A stretch of DNA of 64,000 nt from JANNVK01 sp031414415 (GTDB lineage: Bacteria > Acidobacteriota > Blastocatellia > Pyrinomonadales > Pyrinomonadaceae). This document shows positions 16,193 through 25,162 of this stretch, in pieces. The notes under the pieces were generated by a model, which ran no database searches, was not told the origin of the DNA, and saw only the letters and a program-made list of their open reading frames with translations. Position 1 is the first letter of the stretch, and each line of letters begins with the position of its first letter. Location: positions 58,800-122,799 of the forward strand of contig JANNVK010000132.1 in NCBI GenBank assembly GCA_031414415.1. Direction: 5' to 3'. The translations under genes and the position numbers were made by a program.

Positions 16193-16543
16193 ATGCGTTT
16201 TCTTGTTGATGAATGCACTGGTTCGAGAGTCGCCCAATGGTTACGAAATGAAAATTATGAAGTTTTTTCTGTATTTGACGAATCACGGGGAATGACAGAT
16301 GACGAAATTTTGGTTAAGGCTTTCTCCGAGAATTGGATTTTGATAACAAATGACAAAGATTTCTGCGAGATGGTTTTCCGAGAGCGACGCAAACATTGTG
16401 GAGTAGTTTTCCTTCGGCTTGAAGACGAAAGAGCAACAAACAAAATTGATGTTCTGCGGCGGTTAGTTGAAAATTACTCTGAAAAGTTGCCAGAACAATT
16501 TGTAGTTGCTACTGAAACAAAAGTGCGTTTTGCTGGAACGTAA
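16193..16543 (+). CDS. DUF5615 PIN-like toxin
   Basis: 116 residues with the Mut7-C/PIN-like fold. The N-terminal FLVDECTGSRVAQWLRNENY carries the first acidic residues, and the second acidic block is SENWILITNDKDFCEMVF, where TNDKDF is typical of DUF5615. The family is predicted to be RNase-like and accompanies DUF433 antitoxins, but activity is largely unproven. It appears intact. The pair separates bshB1 from bshA and is followed by a REP-like region. Confidence 0.88.
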   Translation: MRFLVDECTGSRVAQWLRNENYEVFSVFDESRGMTDDEILVKAFSENWILITNDKDFCEMVFRERRKHCGVVFLRLEDERATNKIDVLRRLVENYSEKLPEQFVVATETKVRFAGT

Positions 16544-16576
16544 AACAGCATAAATGTCATTCGATTAACCTTAATT

Positions 16577-16760
16577 CAGGGCTGTTCTATAAATTGCCAC
16601 TAGCTTGAGCTAGTGGTCTGATTGAAGAAAATATGCGGCTTTAGCCAAACTTAAAAGTTTGTTTTATTCCTTTCTGCTTCAGCTAAAACACAGCGTATGA
16701 GTGGTTTAGTCGCTTTAATCGCTAAAGCCTTTTTAAATTTAAACCTGTCCACTTGGGCTG
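16577..16760. repeat. REP-like block of short palindromes, decayed
   Basis: The block contains the hairpin CCACTAGCT-TG-AGCTAGTGG (16597-16616), then GGCTTTAGCC (about 16637-16646), CTTCAGCT, and a longer pair GGTTTAGTCG / CGCTAAAGCC (about 16702-16729). These GCTNNAGC-type motifs resemble REP palindromes dispersed by TnpA_REP (RAYT) transposases. No transposase gene is in the window. The 282-bp gap between the DUF5615 and TonB-domain genes holds nothing else that I can see. Confidence 0.65.
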
Positions 16761-16825
16761 CTTTTGTGAAAATAATTTGATACTTAGAATGGAACTTTCT
16801 TAAAAATTTGGTGTCTAAAATTTGT

Positions 16826-17683
16826 ATGAAACAATTAACGCTTATTTTGTTGATTTTATATCTACCGCTGTGTTTGTTTTCTCAAACCAAACGAAGCAAA
16901 ACGAAACATATCTCAAAGCCAAAAATAAGCAAAAAAATCTCAAAACCAAACATAATTTCACTTGGTGTGATAAATGGAAAAGCAATAGATTTAGTCAAAC
17001 CTATATATCCGACTGCGGCAAAAGCAGTTAATGCAAAAGGTTCTGTAAATGTTTTAGTCTTGATTGATGAAAAAGGAAGAGTTATTGAGGTAAAAGCAAC
17101 TTCAGGTCATCCATTGTTAAAAGCCATTTCAGAAAAAGCAGCGTTAGAATCCACTTTTAAACCTTATGAATTGGGTGGAAAACCAATTATAGTTCAAGGA
17201 TTGATTGTCTATAATTTTGTTTCTGATAATTACAATTGGCTTGAAATTGGAAACGCTTTTGGCAATGAAGGCTTTACAGAAAAACTTCCGAGTAATTTTA
17301 CTGAAGAAAAACAACTTTATGAACAATATGAAACGGCTGATTACACAAATAGAATCTTGATTCTTCAAACTTTACGTTCATCAATAGAATCAAAATTGGC
17401 GAGCGAACCCAAAAAACGATGGCTTTTTCGAATTGGATTGTTGTTAAAAGACATTCAATCAAATTGTTGTCGTGAAGAAAATCTTAAGGAAAAAATTGAT
17501 GAACTTAATAATTTACTCGTAAGTGTGCCACAAAATATTTCTAAATATCTAATTTCAAAAATAGAAAATATCGTTTATTTATATGAAAATCCAAAACTCA
17601 ACACTTATGATTCAGTTAAAGGGAATAAAATAAACGAACAACTTAATAACATTTTAGAAAGACTCTCTTTGCTTGGAAATTAA
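16826..17683 (+). CDS. Exported protein with TonB C-terminal domain
   Basis: 285 residues. A signal peptide or anchor (MKQLTLILLILYLPLCLFSQ) and a Lys/Ser-rich linker (residues 20-45, TKHISKPKISKKISKPN) precede a TonB_C domain (about 50-130: AIDLVKPIYPTAAKAVNAKG, GRVIEVKATSGHPLLKAISE, ALESTFKPYELGGKPIIV). A helical C-terminal region of about 150 residues follows, which I do not recognise. Such proteins occur in many Acidobacteriota copies and may link to TonB-dependent uptake, but no ExbB/ExbD is nearby. The start was chosen at ATG 16826; an upstream TTG frame adds six residues. Confidence 0.78.
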   Translation: MKQLTLILLILYLPLCLFSQTKRSKTKHISKPKISKKISKPNIISLGVINGKAIDLVKPIYPTAAKAVNAKGSVNVLVLIDEKGRVIEVKATSGHPLLKAISEKAALESTFKPYELGGKPIIVQGLIVYNFVSDNYNWLEIGNAFGNEGFTEKLPSNFTEEKQLYEQYETADYTNRILILQTLRSSIESKLASEPKKRWLFRIGLLLKDIQSNCCREENLKEKIDELNNLLVSVPQNISKYLISKIENIVYLYENPKLNTYDSVKGNKINEQLNNILERLSLLGN

Positions 17684-17718
17684 TTCAAACCTTGCTCAAA
17701 TGTTGTAAAATAACCCCA

Positions 17719-18852
17719 ATGAACATCGGAATCACAGTTTATCCAACCTATGGTGGAAGCGGAATTGTCGGCTCGGAACTTGGCAAAGAATTGGCGGAAC
17801 GCGGACATAATGTCCATTTTATTTCGTCAAGTTTGCCAACTCGTTTGACGGAATTAAATGACCGTGTGCATTTTCACGAGGTTGATATGTTGTCATATCC
17901 GTTGTTTGACCATCAGCCTTACACGCTTGCACTGGCGACCAAAATCGGCACGGTTGCACGTTCGGAAAATCTCGATTTAATCCACGTTCATTACGCAATT
18001 CCGCATTCTATTTCGGCGATTTTGGCACGCGAATCTATCAAATCAAAACGTTATCTGCCTGTAATTACTACACTTCACGGCACAGACATCACGCTCGTCG
18101 GAGCAGATCGCAGTTATTTGCCGATTACAAAATATGCGTTGCAAGAATCAAACGGTGTTACTGCAATCTCAAAATTTTTGAAGCAAGCGACGATTGAAAC
18201 TTTCGATTTTGACGAGATTGAAGTCATTCCAAACTTTATTTGTCCGAAAGATTATCAACGAAATTTTGCATCGCCTTTGCGTGCGGAACTTGCACCGAAT
18301 GGCGAAAAATTATTAGTTCACGTTTCAAATTTTCGACCGGTAAAACGCCCAATTGATTGCGTCGAAATTCTCGCTAAAGTTTTAGAACAAGGCGAAAAAG
18401 CACGTCTGATTATGGTCGGTGACGGACCGGAACGCTCAAACGCTAAATTTCGTGCGAAGCAATTAAACATTGAAGAAAACGTAAATTTTGTCGGCAAACG
18501 CCCGAATATTTCTGATTATCTGGAGATTGCTGATGTGTTTTTGCTGCCATCGGAAACGGAGAGTTTTGGACTCGCGGCTTTAGAAGCACAATCGTGCGAA
18601 GTTGCGGTTGTCGCGTCTCGTGTTGCGGGAATCCCAGAAGTTGTTAATGACGGCGAAACAGGTTTTTTGAGCGAAGTCGGTAATGTTGAAAAGATGGCTG
18701 ACGATGTTGTTAATTTATTGCGAGATGAGGATTTACGGCTTGCATTTGGCAAACGCGGACGCGAACTTGCTATTGAAAGATACAATACCGAAAAAGTTAT
18801 TCCGCAATATGTTGAGTATTACGAAAAGGTTTTGGCTAAGTCGGCACCTTAA
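17719..18852 (+). CDS. bshA: Bacillithiol biosynthesis glycosyltransferase BshA
   Basis: It transfers GlcNAc from UDP-GlcNAc to L-malate, the first step of bacillithiol synthesis. 377 residues, a GT4 retaining glycosyltransferase. Its start MNIGITVYPTYGGSGIVGSE is diagnostic of BshA, followed by HVHYAIPHSISA, TLHGTDITLVG, VSNFRPVKRP and ESFGLAALEAQSCEVAVVAS (EX7E motif). The open frame begins at 17692, but ATG 17719 gives the conserved N-terminus. The 3' end overlaps the convergent moxR gene by 17 nt. It probably works with bshB1 at 15109-15837. Confidence 0.95.
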   Translation: MNIGITVYPTYGGSGIVGSELGKELAERGHNVHFISSSLPTRLTELNDRVHFHEVDMLSYPLFDHQPYTLALATKIGTVARSENLDLIHVHYAIPHSISAILARESIKSKRYLPVITTLHGTDITLVGADRSYLPITKYALQESNGVTAISKFLKQATIETFDFDEIEVIPNFICPKDYQRNFASPLRAELAPNGEKLLVHVSNFRPVKRPIDCVEILAKVLEQGEKARLIMVGDGPERSNAKFRAKQLNIEENVNFVGKRPNISDYLEIADVFLLPSETESFGLAALEAQSCEVAVVASRVAGIPEVVNDGETGFLSEVGNVEKMADDVVNLLRDEDLRLAFGKRGRELAIERYNTEKVIPQYVEYYEKVLAKSAP

Positions 18853-19843
18853 TCGTGAGCAAGATTTCTTTTAAAATTCTTTCAGCTTCTGCACTTCTGC
18901 GGTTTGCGGCGTTATACCTCGAATTTACAATAATTCGATGAGCAAATGTCGGTAAAACAAGACGTTTTATGTCATCCGCAATGCAATAATTTCTTCCTTC
19001 GATCAATGCCAGTGCTTGTGCGGAACGAAAAAGCGAAAGACTTCCGCGTGGACTAATTCCGAGTTCGATTTGCTCGTTTGCTCTGGTCAGCGAAACAATT
19101 TCGAGCAAATAATCAGTCAAAGCATCATCAAAACGAACTTCAGTTGCAAGTTGTTGCAGTTCTAAAATGTCATTTTCGGACATTACAGCATTCAATAAAT
19201 CTATCGGATTATCATTTTTTCTTTCGTTGAGAAGCTGTTTTTCGTCTTGTTTATTTGGATAACCGATGTGCAAACGCAACATAAATCGGTCAAGTTGCGA
19301 TTCAGGCAGCGGATAAGTGCCGTGATGCTCAGTCGGATTTTGCGTGGCGACAACCATAAAAGGTGTGGGCAACTTTCGCGAAATTCCGTCAACAGTTACT
19401 TGCCCTTCAGCCATCGCTTCCAAAAGTGCGGACTGAGTTTTTGGCGTTGCACGATTTATTTCGTCAGCCAAAACGATATTTGCAAAAATTGCACCGGCTT
19501 TCCATTCAAAATTTCCGCTCTGCTGATTATAAAGCGAAAGCCCGACAACATCAGAAGGCAAAAGGTCAGAAGTAAATTGGATTCGTTGAAAAGTTAAATC
19601 GAGCGTGCGTGCGAGAGCGTTTGAAAGCGTAGTTTTTCCGATTCCGGGAACGTCTTCTATTAACAAATGTCCTTTGGCGAGAAGTGCAACCAAAGTAAGT
19701 TTTACAACCTCAGATTTGCCTTTGATAACTTGTTCAATGGCAGATTGAAGTTGCTTTATTTTTTTGGTTGGTGAAACAGAAAAAGCTGTAATTGCTTGTA
19801 TTTCTTGCGATTCGCGTGATTCAGTGGTAATCCAATCTCTCAT
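18836..19843 (-). CDS. MoxR-type AAA+ ATPase
   Basis: 335 residues of the MoxR/AAA_3 family, chaperone-like ATPases that usually mature a neighbouring protein through a VWA or DUF58 partner. The Walker A region is IEDVPGIGKTTLSNALA, Walker B VLADEINRATPKTQ, sensor 1 VVATQNPTEHHGTYPLPESQ, and the C-terminal lid GISPRGSLSLFRSAQALAL. The first about 25 residues are extra. Unusually, no DUF58, transglutaminase or VWA gene adjoins it: downstream is convergent bshA, upstream the NtrX-like gene 67 bp away on the same strand. Confidence 0.92.
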   Translation of the reverse strand: MRDWITTESRESQEIQAITAFSVSPTKKIKQLQSAIEQVIKGKSEVVKLTLVALLAKGHLLIEDVPGIGKTTLSNALARTLDLTFQRIQFTSDLLPSDVVGLSLYNQQSGNFEWKAGAIFANIVLADEINRATPKTQSALLEAMAEGQVTVDGISRKLPTPFMVVATQNPTEHHGTYPLPESQLDRFMLRLHIGYPNKQDEKQLLNERKNDNPIDLLNAVMSENDILELQQLATEVRFDDALTDYLLEIVSLTRANEQIELGISPRGSLSLFRSAQALALIEGRNYCIADDIKRLVLPTFAHRIIVNSRYNAANRRSAEAERILKEILLTIKVPT

Positions 19844-19910
19844 TTATTTTGACTCAAAGGCAAAATTGCCTAAACACATCTTAGCAGAAATTGACGCAAT
19901 AAAACTTGAT

Positions 19911-21266
19911 TTATTTTTCTTTAACCTGAATGCCAAGACTTTTCATTCGCCGATAAAGATGACTGCGGTCAACGTTCATCGATTCTGCGGCTTTTGTCAC
20001 ATTTCCATCAAATTCGTTTATTTTATGGAGAATAAATTCACGCTGGTAAGAATCAGTTGCTTCTTTAAACGATGGAAATCGGTATAAAAACGATGGAATT
20101 TCAGTTGTTTCATCAAAATTTGGCAAGTCGTTGACACCAAGTTTTTGCTTCGCAATCATAATCACAATTCGCTCGATAGAATTTTTTAGTTCGCGAATAT
20201 TTCCAAACCAATTGTGATTTTGCAAACGTTCAAGTGCATCGGCTGAAAAGATTTTCGGCTTTTTTCCGTAATCAACGGAAAATTTTTGATTAAAATGTTC
20301 AACCAAAATTGGAATATCCTCGGCTCTTTCTCGCAACGGCGGAATTTGAAAAGGAATTACATTTAACCGATAAAACAAGTCTGAACGGAAGTCGCCATTT
20401 TCAATTAATTCGTCAAGTCGTTTGTTTGTCGCAGATAAAATTCTGACATCAACTTTTATTGGTGTGTTTGACCCGACTGGTTCGAAGCGTTGTTCTTCCA
20501 AAACACGCAGCATTTTTGCCTGAACTTTCGGACTCATATCGCCAATTTCATCCAAAAATAGCGTTGCACCATCAGCAACCTGAAATTTTCCTTTCTTTGC
20601 CGCAACCGCACCGGAAAACGCACCTTTGGCGTAACCAAAAAGTTCAGATTCGACCAATTCTTCGGGAATGGCGGCAGAATTTATCTCAACAAATGGAGAG
20701 TTTTTGCGTTTTGATTGTGAATGAATCGCACGGGCGACAAGTTCTTTTCCTGTTCCTGATTCGCCGGAAATCAAAACACGACCGTCAGTTGGTGCAACAA
20801 TTGAAATTTGCTTTCGCAAAGCTCGCATCGCGACCGAATCGCCAATCATAATGTATTCAGTCGATAATTTTTGTTGCAAATGAAGATTTGATTGCTCAAG
20901 TTCGTAGCTTCTAATTGCATTTCGAACTGTAAGAATCGTTTTTTCTAAACTCAGAGGTTTTTCGATGAAGTCAAAAGCACCAAGTTTTGTAGATTTTACG
21001 GCGGTTTCGATGTTTCCATGACCCGAAATCATGACAACTGCCGAAGTGTTTCCGGCTTGACGGAGTTTGGTTAAAGTTTCTAGCCCATCAATTCCTTTTC
21101 CGAGCCAAATATCTAACAAAACGCAAGAAAATAGTTCTTCTTCAACAATTTTTAGACAATTTTCGCCCGAATCGACAGTCGTCACGTTAAAGCCTTCATC
21201 TTCTAAAACGCCTCGCAACGTGTCGCGAATTCCGCGTTCATCATCAACTATTAAAACTTTGCTCAT
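19911..21266 (-). CDS. Sigma-54-dependent response regulator, NtrX/PilR-like
   Basis: 451 residues. The receiver domain is at 1-120 (VDDE acid pair, phosphoacceptor D52 in VLLDIWL, conserved K in FIEKPLS). The AAA+ sigma-54 interaction domain spans about 140-370, with Walker A GESGTGKE, the sigma-54 contact loop GAFSGA, Walker B LFLDEIGD and FYRLNVIPFQIPPLRER. The C-terminal Fis-type HTH includes NVTKAAESMNVDRSHLYRRM. It is paired with the NtrY-like kinase at 22040-24157 on the same strand, but a pilin-like gene with a sigma-54 promoter lies between them, which makes that gene a likely target. Confidence 0.94.
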   Translation of the reverse strand: MSKVLIVDDERGIRDTLRGVLEDEGFNVTTVDSGENCLKIVEEELFSCVLLDIWLGKGIDGLETLTKLRQAGNTSAVVMISGHGNIETAVKSTKLGAFDFIEKPLSLEKTILTVRNAIRSYELEQSNLHLQQKLSTEYIMIGDSVAMRALRKQISIVAPTDGRVLISGESGTGKELVARAIHSQSKRKNSPFVEINSAAIPEELVESELFGYAKGAFSGAVAAKKGKFQVADGATLFLDEIGDMSPKVQAKMLRVLEEQRFEPVGSNTPIKVDVRILSATNKRLDELIENGDFRSDLFYRLNVIPFQIPPLRERAEDIPILVEHFNQKFSVDYGKKPKIFSADALERLQNHNWFGNIRELKNSIERIVIMIAKQKLGVNDLPNFDETTEIPSFLYRFPSFKEATDSYQREFILHKINEFDGNVTKAAESMNVDRSHLYRRMKSLGIQVKEK

Positions 21267-21462
21267 AAAAAATAATGTAACGAATAATATAACGCAAAGT
21301 AGTTTCTATAAAGCACCAAAACACTAGATTTATTGGTTAATTTTAAACTAAATCAAGAAAACGCTTTAAAAACATCAAAATTCAGTCAGTCAAAAAGTCA
21401 CAAATTATGTCAGTTTGAATGATGATAGTTTTTATAACTCAATAAAATCAACTACTTACGAA

Positions 21463-21478
21463 TGGAACACCGATTGCA
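21463..21478 (+). promoter_or_regulatory. Sigma-54 (-24/-12) promoter for the pilin-like gene
   Basis: TGGAACACCGATTGCA has GG (21464-21465) and GC (21476-21477) separated by exactly 10 bp, matching the TGG-N10-GC sigma-54 consensus. It is 33 bp before the start codon of the pilin-like gene and near a sigma-54 activator gene. A transcript would start about 21489, leaving room for the GAGG ribosome-binding site at about 21499. Confidence 0.78.
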
Positions 21479-21510
21479 ATTGTCTATTTCGCCTAAACTG
21501 AGGTTTAATT

Positions 21511-22074
21511 ATGAAAATTTGTTCATCCCAAAATTTAACAAAACAAAAACATTCTAATTCAAAGGGTTTTTCTTTGATTGAGTTAATAGTTGTAATGGTT
21601 ACAATGGCGATTGTTTCTGCAATTGCACTTCCAAACTTGCTTGCCACCAAGCGTTTGACAAATGAAGCATCAGCAATTCAAAGCCTGCGTGTAATTGGTA
21701 TGAGTGAGCATTTATATGCTTCATCGCTCGGCGGTGGAAATTATGCCACGTTAACTCAGCTTCGAAATGGAGGTTATATCAATCCAATTCTTGGAACATC
21801 GCCATATCGAAAAGACCGATATTTATTTAATATTGCGACAACGCCGAAAACCGCAGTCTTGCCTGCTACTTTTACAGCAACCGCACGTCCACAAAATCAT
21901 ACAAATATGCAACCGATTTTAGGAGCTGGCACTCGAGATTTTGGGACAAACGAATCTGGTGTTTTATACCAAACTGATGATGCAACAATTGTAACTTTTG
22001 ATGCCACAACTCGCTTGCCTTCTGGTTCATCAACTCCGCTTAAACAGACCGGAGGAGCGGGAGCTCTAAACTAA
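21511..22074 (+). CDS. Type IV pilin / pseudopilin-like prepilin
   Basis: 187 residues. A 19-residue basic leader ends in the prepilin peptidase site SKG|FSLIELIVVMVTMAIVSA with Glu at mature position 5, followed by the hydrophobic N-terminal helix. The rest (about 45-187) is a small globular domain (SLRVIGMSEHLYASSLGGG, LRNGGYINPILG). It could be the major pilin, a minor pilin or a general-secretion pseudopilin; no other pilus genes are in the window. It lies between ntrX- and ntrY-like genes on the opposite strand, and its 3' end overlaps the kinase gene by 35 nt. Confidence 0.9.
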   Translation: MKICSSQNLTKQKHSNSKGFSLIELIVVMVTMAIVSAIALPNLLATKRLTNEASAIQSLRVIGMSEHLYASSLGGGNYATLTQLRNGGYINPILGTSPYRKDRYLFNIATTPKTAVLPATFTATARPQNHTNMQPILGAGTRDFGTNESGVLYQTDDATIVTFDATTRLPSGSSTPLKQTGGAGALN

Positions 22075-24157
22075 ACTTTGCACCTCCATTTGAACTATTT
22101 GATGCGATAATTTTGCCGCCGTGGTCGATAATAGTTCGTTGGACAATTGCCAAACCTAAACCAGTTCCGCGACCTTTGGTTGAATAATATGGTTGGAAGA
22201 GTTTTTGAAAATCGCGAGGCTCAATTCCTTTTCCGTTATCAGAAACTTCGACAATCGCCAGTTCGCGACCAACGGAATAAATGCTTTTCACAGTAATTAA
22301 CTTATTTTCCTGCGATTCATCAAATGCTTCGCAGGAATTTTCGATTAAATTTACAATAACTCGCCGCATTTGCTCTTCATCAAATAAAACATTTGGCAAA
22401 TCCTCGGCAACGTTTATTACAATTTTTGCTCCTCTATCTTCAAATAAAGAAACGGCTTGGACGATTAAGTTATTCAAATTTCCAATCTCAAGTTTTGCAT
22501 CAGGCAAACGTGCAAAACGCGAAAATTCGTCAACCATTCCTTTAAGCGAATCAACTTCGCGGAGAATTGTTTCGGTGCTTTCGTCAACAACTTTTCGGAG
22601 TTGTCCGTCATTTTTTGACAAAGTTCGATAGAAGTTTTTTCTTACTCTTTCGGCAGAAAGCTGGATTGGAGTAAGTGGATTTTTGATTTCGTGAGCCATT
22701 CTGCGTGCAACTTCTTGCCATGCAGACGCACGCTGAGCGGTGATAAGTTCAGTTAAATCTTCAATTACAAGAACAACACCATTTTCTTCCGGCAAGGCTG
22801 TGGCAGTTAGTGCAACTGGCATCGTTTCTCCGCTTTCTAAATTTCCAACGGCATTTTCACGTGCCAAAACTGTCTGTTCAGTAGCTTGCCCAATTCTTTT
22901 CGCACGACTCAATAATCTTTCTAAAACCACCCGATTTTCTTCGCCAAGCAAATTTTCGAGCGTTAAACCTTTAAAATTTGTAGCTTCAAGTCGAAACATT
23001 TGTATTGCCGCGTTGTTGATTGTTGTGACATTATTTGCCGCGTCAAACGAAATTACGCCAGTTGAAAGCGATTGCAAAACGGTTTCAGTATATTTTCGCC
23101 GTTCACTTAATTCCTGTGAATTTTCTTCGAGTTTTGAAGACATTTGATTAAAAGCGGTTACTAATAAATCAAGTTCGTCTTCGGCAAAAACATCTACACG
23201 ATGCGAAAAATTTCCTTTTGCAATTTCATTAGAACCTTCCGCAATTGCTTTAATTGGAGCAGTTAGCCCGCGAGCAATGTAAAAAGCTGTCCACGAAGAA
23301 GCAAAAATTAATAAAAATGTGAGAAGCCCGAGAGTCGAAAAACCAATCTGGCGGACGTTTTGTTGTTGGTTTTTTAAATTATCTAATTCGACTAATGACT
23401 TATCAAAAACATTTGACTTTGGTATTTCATTAGGAAAAAGTAAAAGTTTTTTTCCATCAGAAAAGACTGAAGTTACGGCAACAAAATTTTGATTGTTTAA
23501 AATATCTGTTTCGAAAACTTTTTGCTTGCGAAGCGAACTGAGTGTTTTTTCAAATTCAGAATATTTATCAAAACTTAGTTTATTGACACTTTTTGCCAAA
23601 ATATCACCGTTTGGTGAATCAATTTCGATATACAAAAAATTTCCTCTTTCGGCAATTTCATTGAGCAATGCATCATTTAAATCTTTATTTTCTAAGAGCT
23701 TAGTTAATATTTGGGCGGTTTCATTTGATCTCGAAATGTGAATTTTTTTAGCTTCGCGAATTACATTTTCGGGAATTTGGGTAAACCAACGATCTAACGC
23801 ACGATTCATAAACAACAAAGAAAATCCAGCCATCGCAATAATCGGCAACAAACTCAAGCCGATAAAATATATTAGAAGACGAGTTTTGAGTTTTGCACCA
23901 AGTTGTAAAGCCCGACGTTCGCGAGTTAGTTTTACGATATTTCGGATAAAAATAAACGCAAAAATAATAAACGCAATAAAGTTTAAGGTTGAAAGTGCAA
24001 AGAGAAAAATCGTGCTGTTGACGGTTTCTACGGCAAAAAATTTCCAAACATTTGAGGTTTGTAAAAATATCAGAAGTGTAAGCAAAACAACGACTAAGAT
24101 GCCTATTAACCACAGAGATTTACCGCGAATTATCTGGCTTTTGTTTTGGTTTTTCAC
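22040..24157 (-). CDS. NtrY-like membrane sensor histidine kinase
   Basis: 705 residues. Three hydrophobic segments lie within the first about 120 residues (SLWLIGILVVVLLTLLIFLQ, FLFALSTLNFIAFIIFAFIF, LIYFIGLSLLPIIAMAGF). A periplasmic-type region and another TM (about 270-295) precede a HAMP domain (APIKAIAEGSNEIAKGNFSH) and a PAS domain. HisKA follows with the phospho-acceptor His at about 489 in ARRMAHEIKNPLTPIQLS, then HATPase with VSDNGKGIE and GRGTGLGLAI. This layout matches NtrY more than the shorter PilS. Its partner is the regulator at 19911-21266. Confidence 0.92.
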   Translation of the reverse strand: MKNQNKSQIIRGKSLWLIGILVVVLLTLLIFLQTSNVWKFFAVETVNSTIFLFALSTLNFIAFIIFAFIFIRNIVKLTRERRALQLGAKLKTRLLIYFIGLSLLPIIAMAGFSLLFMNRALDRWFTQIPENVIREAKKIHISRSNETAQILTKLLENKDLNDALLNEIAERGNFLYIEIDSPNGDILAKSVNKLSFDKYSEFEKTLSSLRKQKVFETDILNNQNFVAVTSVFSDGKKLLLFPNEIPKSNVFDKSLVELDNLKNQQQNVRQIGFSTLGLLTFLLIFASSWTAFYIARGLTAPIKAIAEGSNEIAKGNFSHRVDVFAEDELDLLVTAFNQMSSKLEENSQELSERRKYTETVLQSLSTGVISFDAANNVTTINNAAIQMFRLEATNFKGLTLENLLGEENRVVLERLLSRAKRIGQATEQTVLARENAVGNLESGETMPVALTATALPEENGVVLVIEDLTELITAQRASAWQEVARRMAHEIKNPLTPIQLSAERVRKNFYRTLSKNDGQLRKVVDESTETILREVDSLKGMVDEFSRFARLPDAKLEIGNLNNLIVQAVSLFEDRGAKIVINVAEDLPNVLFDEEQMRRVIVNLIENSCEAFDESQENKLITVKSIYSVGRELAIVEVSDNGKGIEPRDFQKLFQPYYSTKGRGTGLGLAIVQRTIIDHGGKIIASNSSNGGAKFSLELPLLRSV

Positions 24158-24181
24158 GAAATTAGTTTAGCATAAATCTCA

Positions 24182-25162
24182 ATGAACGAAATTTTTTTCA
24201 ATAAATACGAACGTCTTCGGAGCGGTTGGCGATTTATAATATTTTCAGTTTTATTTTCTGTAATTACAGCCGTTGTTGGAGTTACGGCAATTTCTGTAGT
24301 TGCAATTTTTTTACCAGATGACAAAACTGGAGCCATTTTTCTGTCGCCAATTGGCGTTTCAATTTTATCTTTTTTAAGTCTGGCTTTTACAACATTATTA
24401 GGTTGGTTTTGCGGAAAATATTTCGAAGATTTGCCTCTAAAATCCTTAGGTTGGGCGTTTCACCAAGCCTGGATTAAACAAACAATTTGGGGTTTATTAA
24501 TTGGTGCATTTTCTATTATTTTTGCATCAATTTTAGCAATTCCAAGCGGCGGATTGAGTTTTTCGTTAAATCAGACGGCTGATTTTTCAATGCTTTTAAA
24601 GTCAACCGCAGTTTCGGCAGTTGTTTTATTGATTGCGGCAGCATCAGAAGAAGTTTTGTTTCGCGGTTATATTTTGCAGACTTTAGTTCGTGCAAAACTC
24701 GCTTGGCTTGGCATTTTATTAACTTCGTTTCCTTTTGCGGTTGCACATTTAGGAAACCCAAATGCTGAAATTATCTCGACGATAAACACAGCACTCGCAG
24801 GAGTTTGGCTCGGTTTAGCTTATCTCAAAACACGAAGTTTGTGGTTCGCTTTAGGAATTCATTTTGCCTGGAATTTGGTTCAAGGTTCTTTGCTTGGGTT
24901 GCCAATTAGCGGTTTAACTAATTTGACAAAACATTCAGTTTTGCAATTTAGTGACCAAGGACCGGCGTGGCTCACTGGCGGAAGTTACGGCATTGAAGGC
25001 GGAATTACTTGCACAATCTCACTTTTTGTTTCGATGTTAATTGTTTGGTTTTTTCCATTTGTTGAAGCTAACAAAGAAATGCTGACACTAACAAGCAACG
25101 AAATACCGAAAGATAAATCATTCTTAAAACCACCACCACCGCCAATTTTTGAAAATGTTTAA
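24182..25162 (+). CDS. CPBP family intramembrane metalloprotease
   Basis: 326 residues with about eight hydrophobic segments. The CPBP/Abi (CAAX protease and bacteriocin-processing) motifs are present: SEEVLFRGYILQTL (EExxxR), FPFAVAHLGNP (first His) and ALGIHFAWNLVQGS (HxxxN). A Pro-rich tail (KPPPPPIFEN) is unusual. The substrate is unknown; family members are implicated in prenyl-protein or peptide processing. It is transcribed divergently from the NtrY-like gene with only 24 bp between the start codons, so the promoters must overlap coding sequence. The 3' end overlaps nadC by 4 nt, tail to tail. Confidence 0.87.
   Translation: MNEIFFNKYERLRSGWRFIIFSVLFSVITAVVGVTAISVVAIFLPDDKTGAIFLSPIGVSILSFLSLAFTTLLGWFCGKYFEDLPLKSLGWAFHQAWIKQTIWGLLIGAFSIIFASILAIPSGGLSFSLNQTADFSMLLKSTAVSAVVLLIAAASEEVLFRGYILQTLVRAKLAWLGILLTSFPFAVAHLGNPNAEIISTINTALAGVWLGLAYLKTRSLWFALGIHFAWNLVQGSLLGLPISGLTNLTKHSVLQFSDQGPAWLTGGSYGIEGGITCTISLFVSMLIVWFFPFVEANKEMLTLTSNEIPKDKSFLKPPPPPIFENV

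Noticed and set aside
16597..16616. Hairpin after the DUF5615 gene as a terminator
   Set aside because: No T-run follows and similar palindromes recur in the next 150 bp, so a REP-like reading is better.
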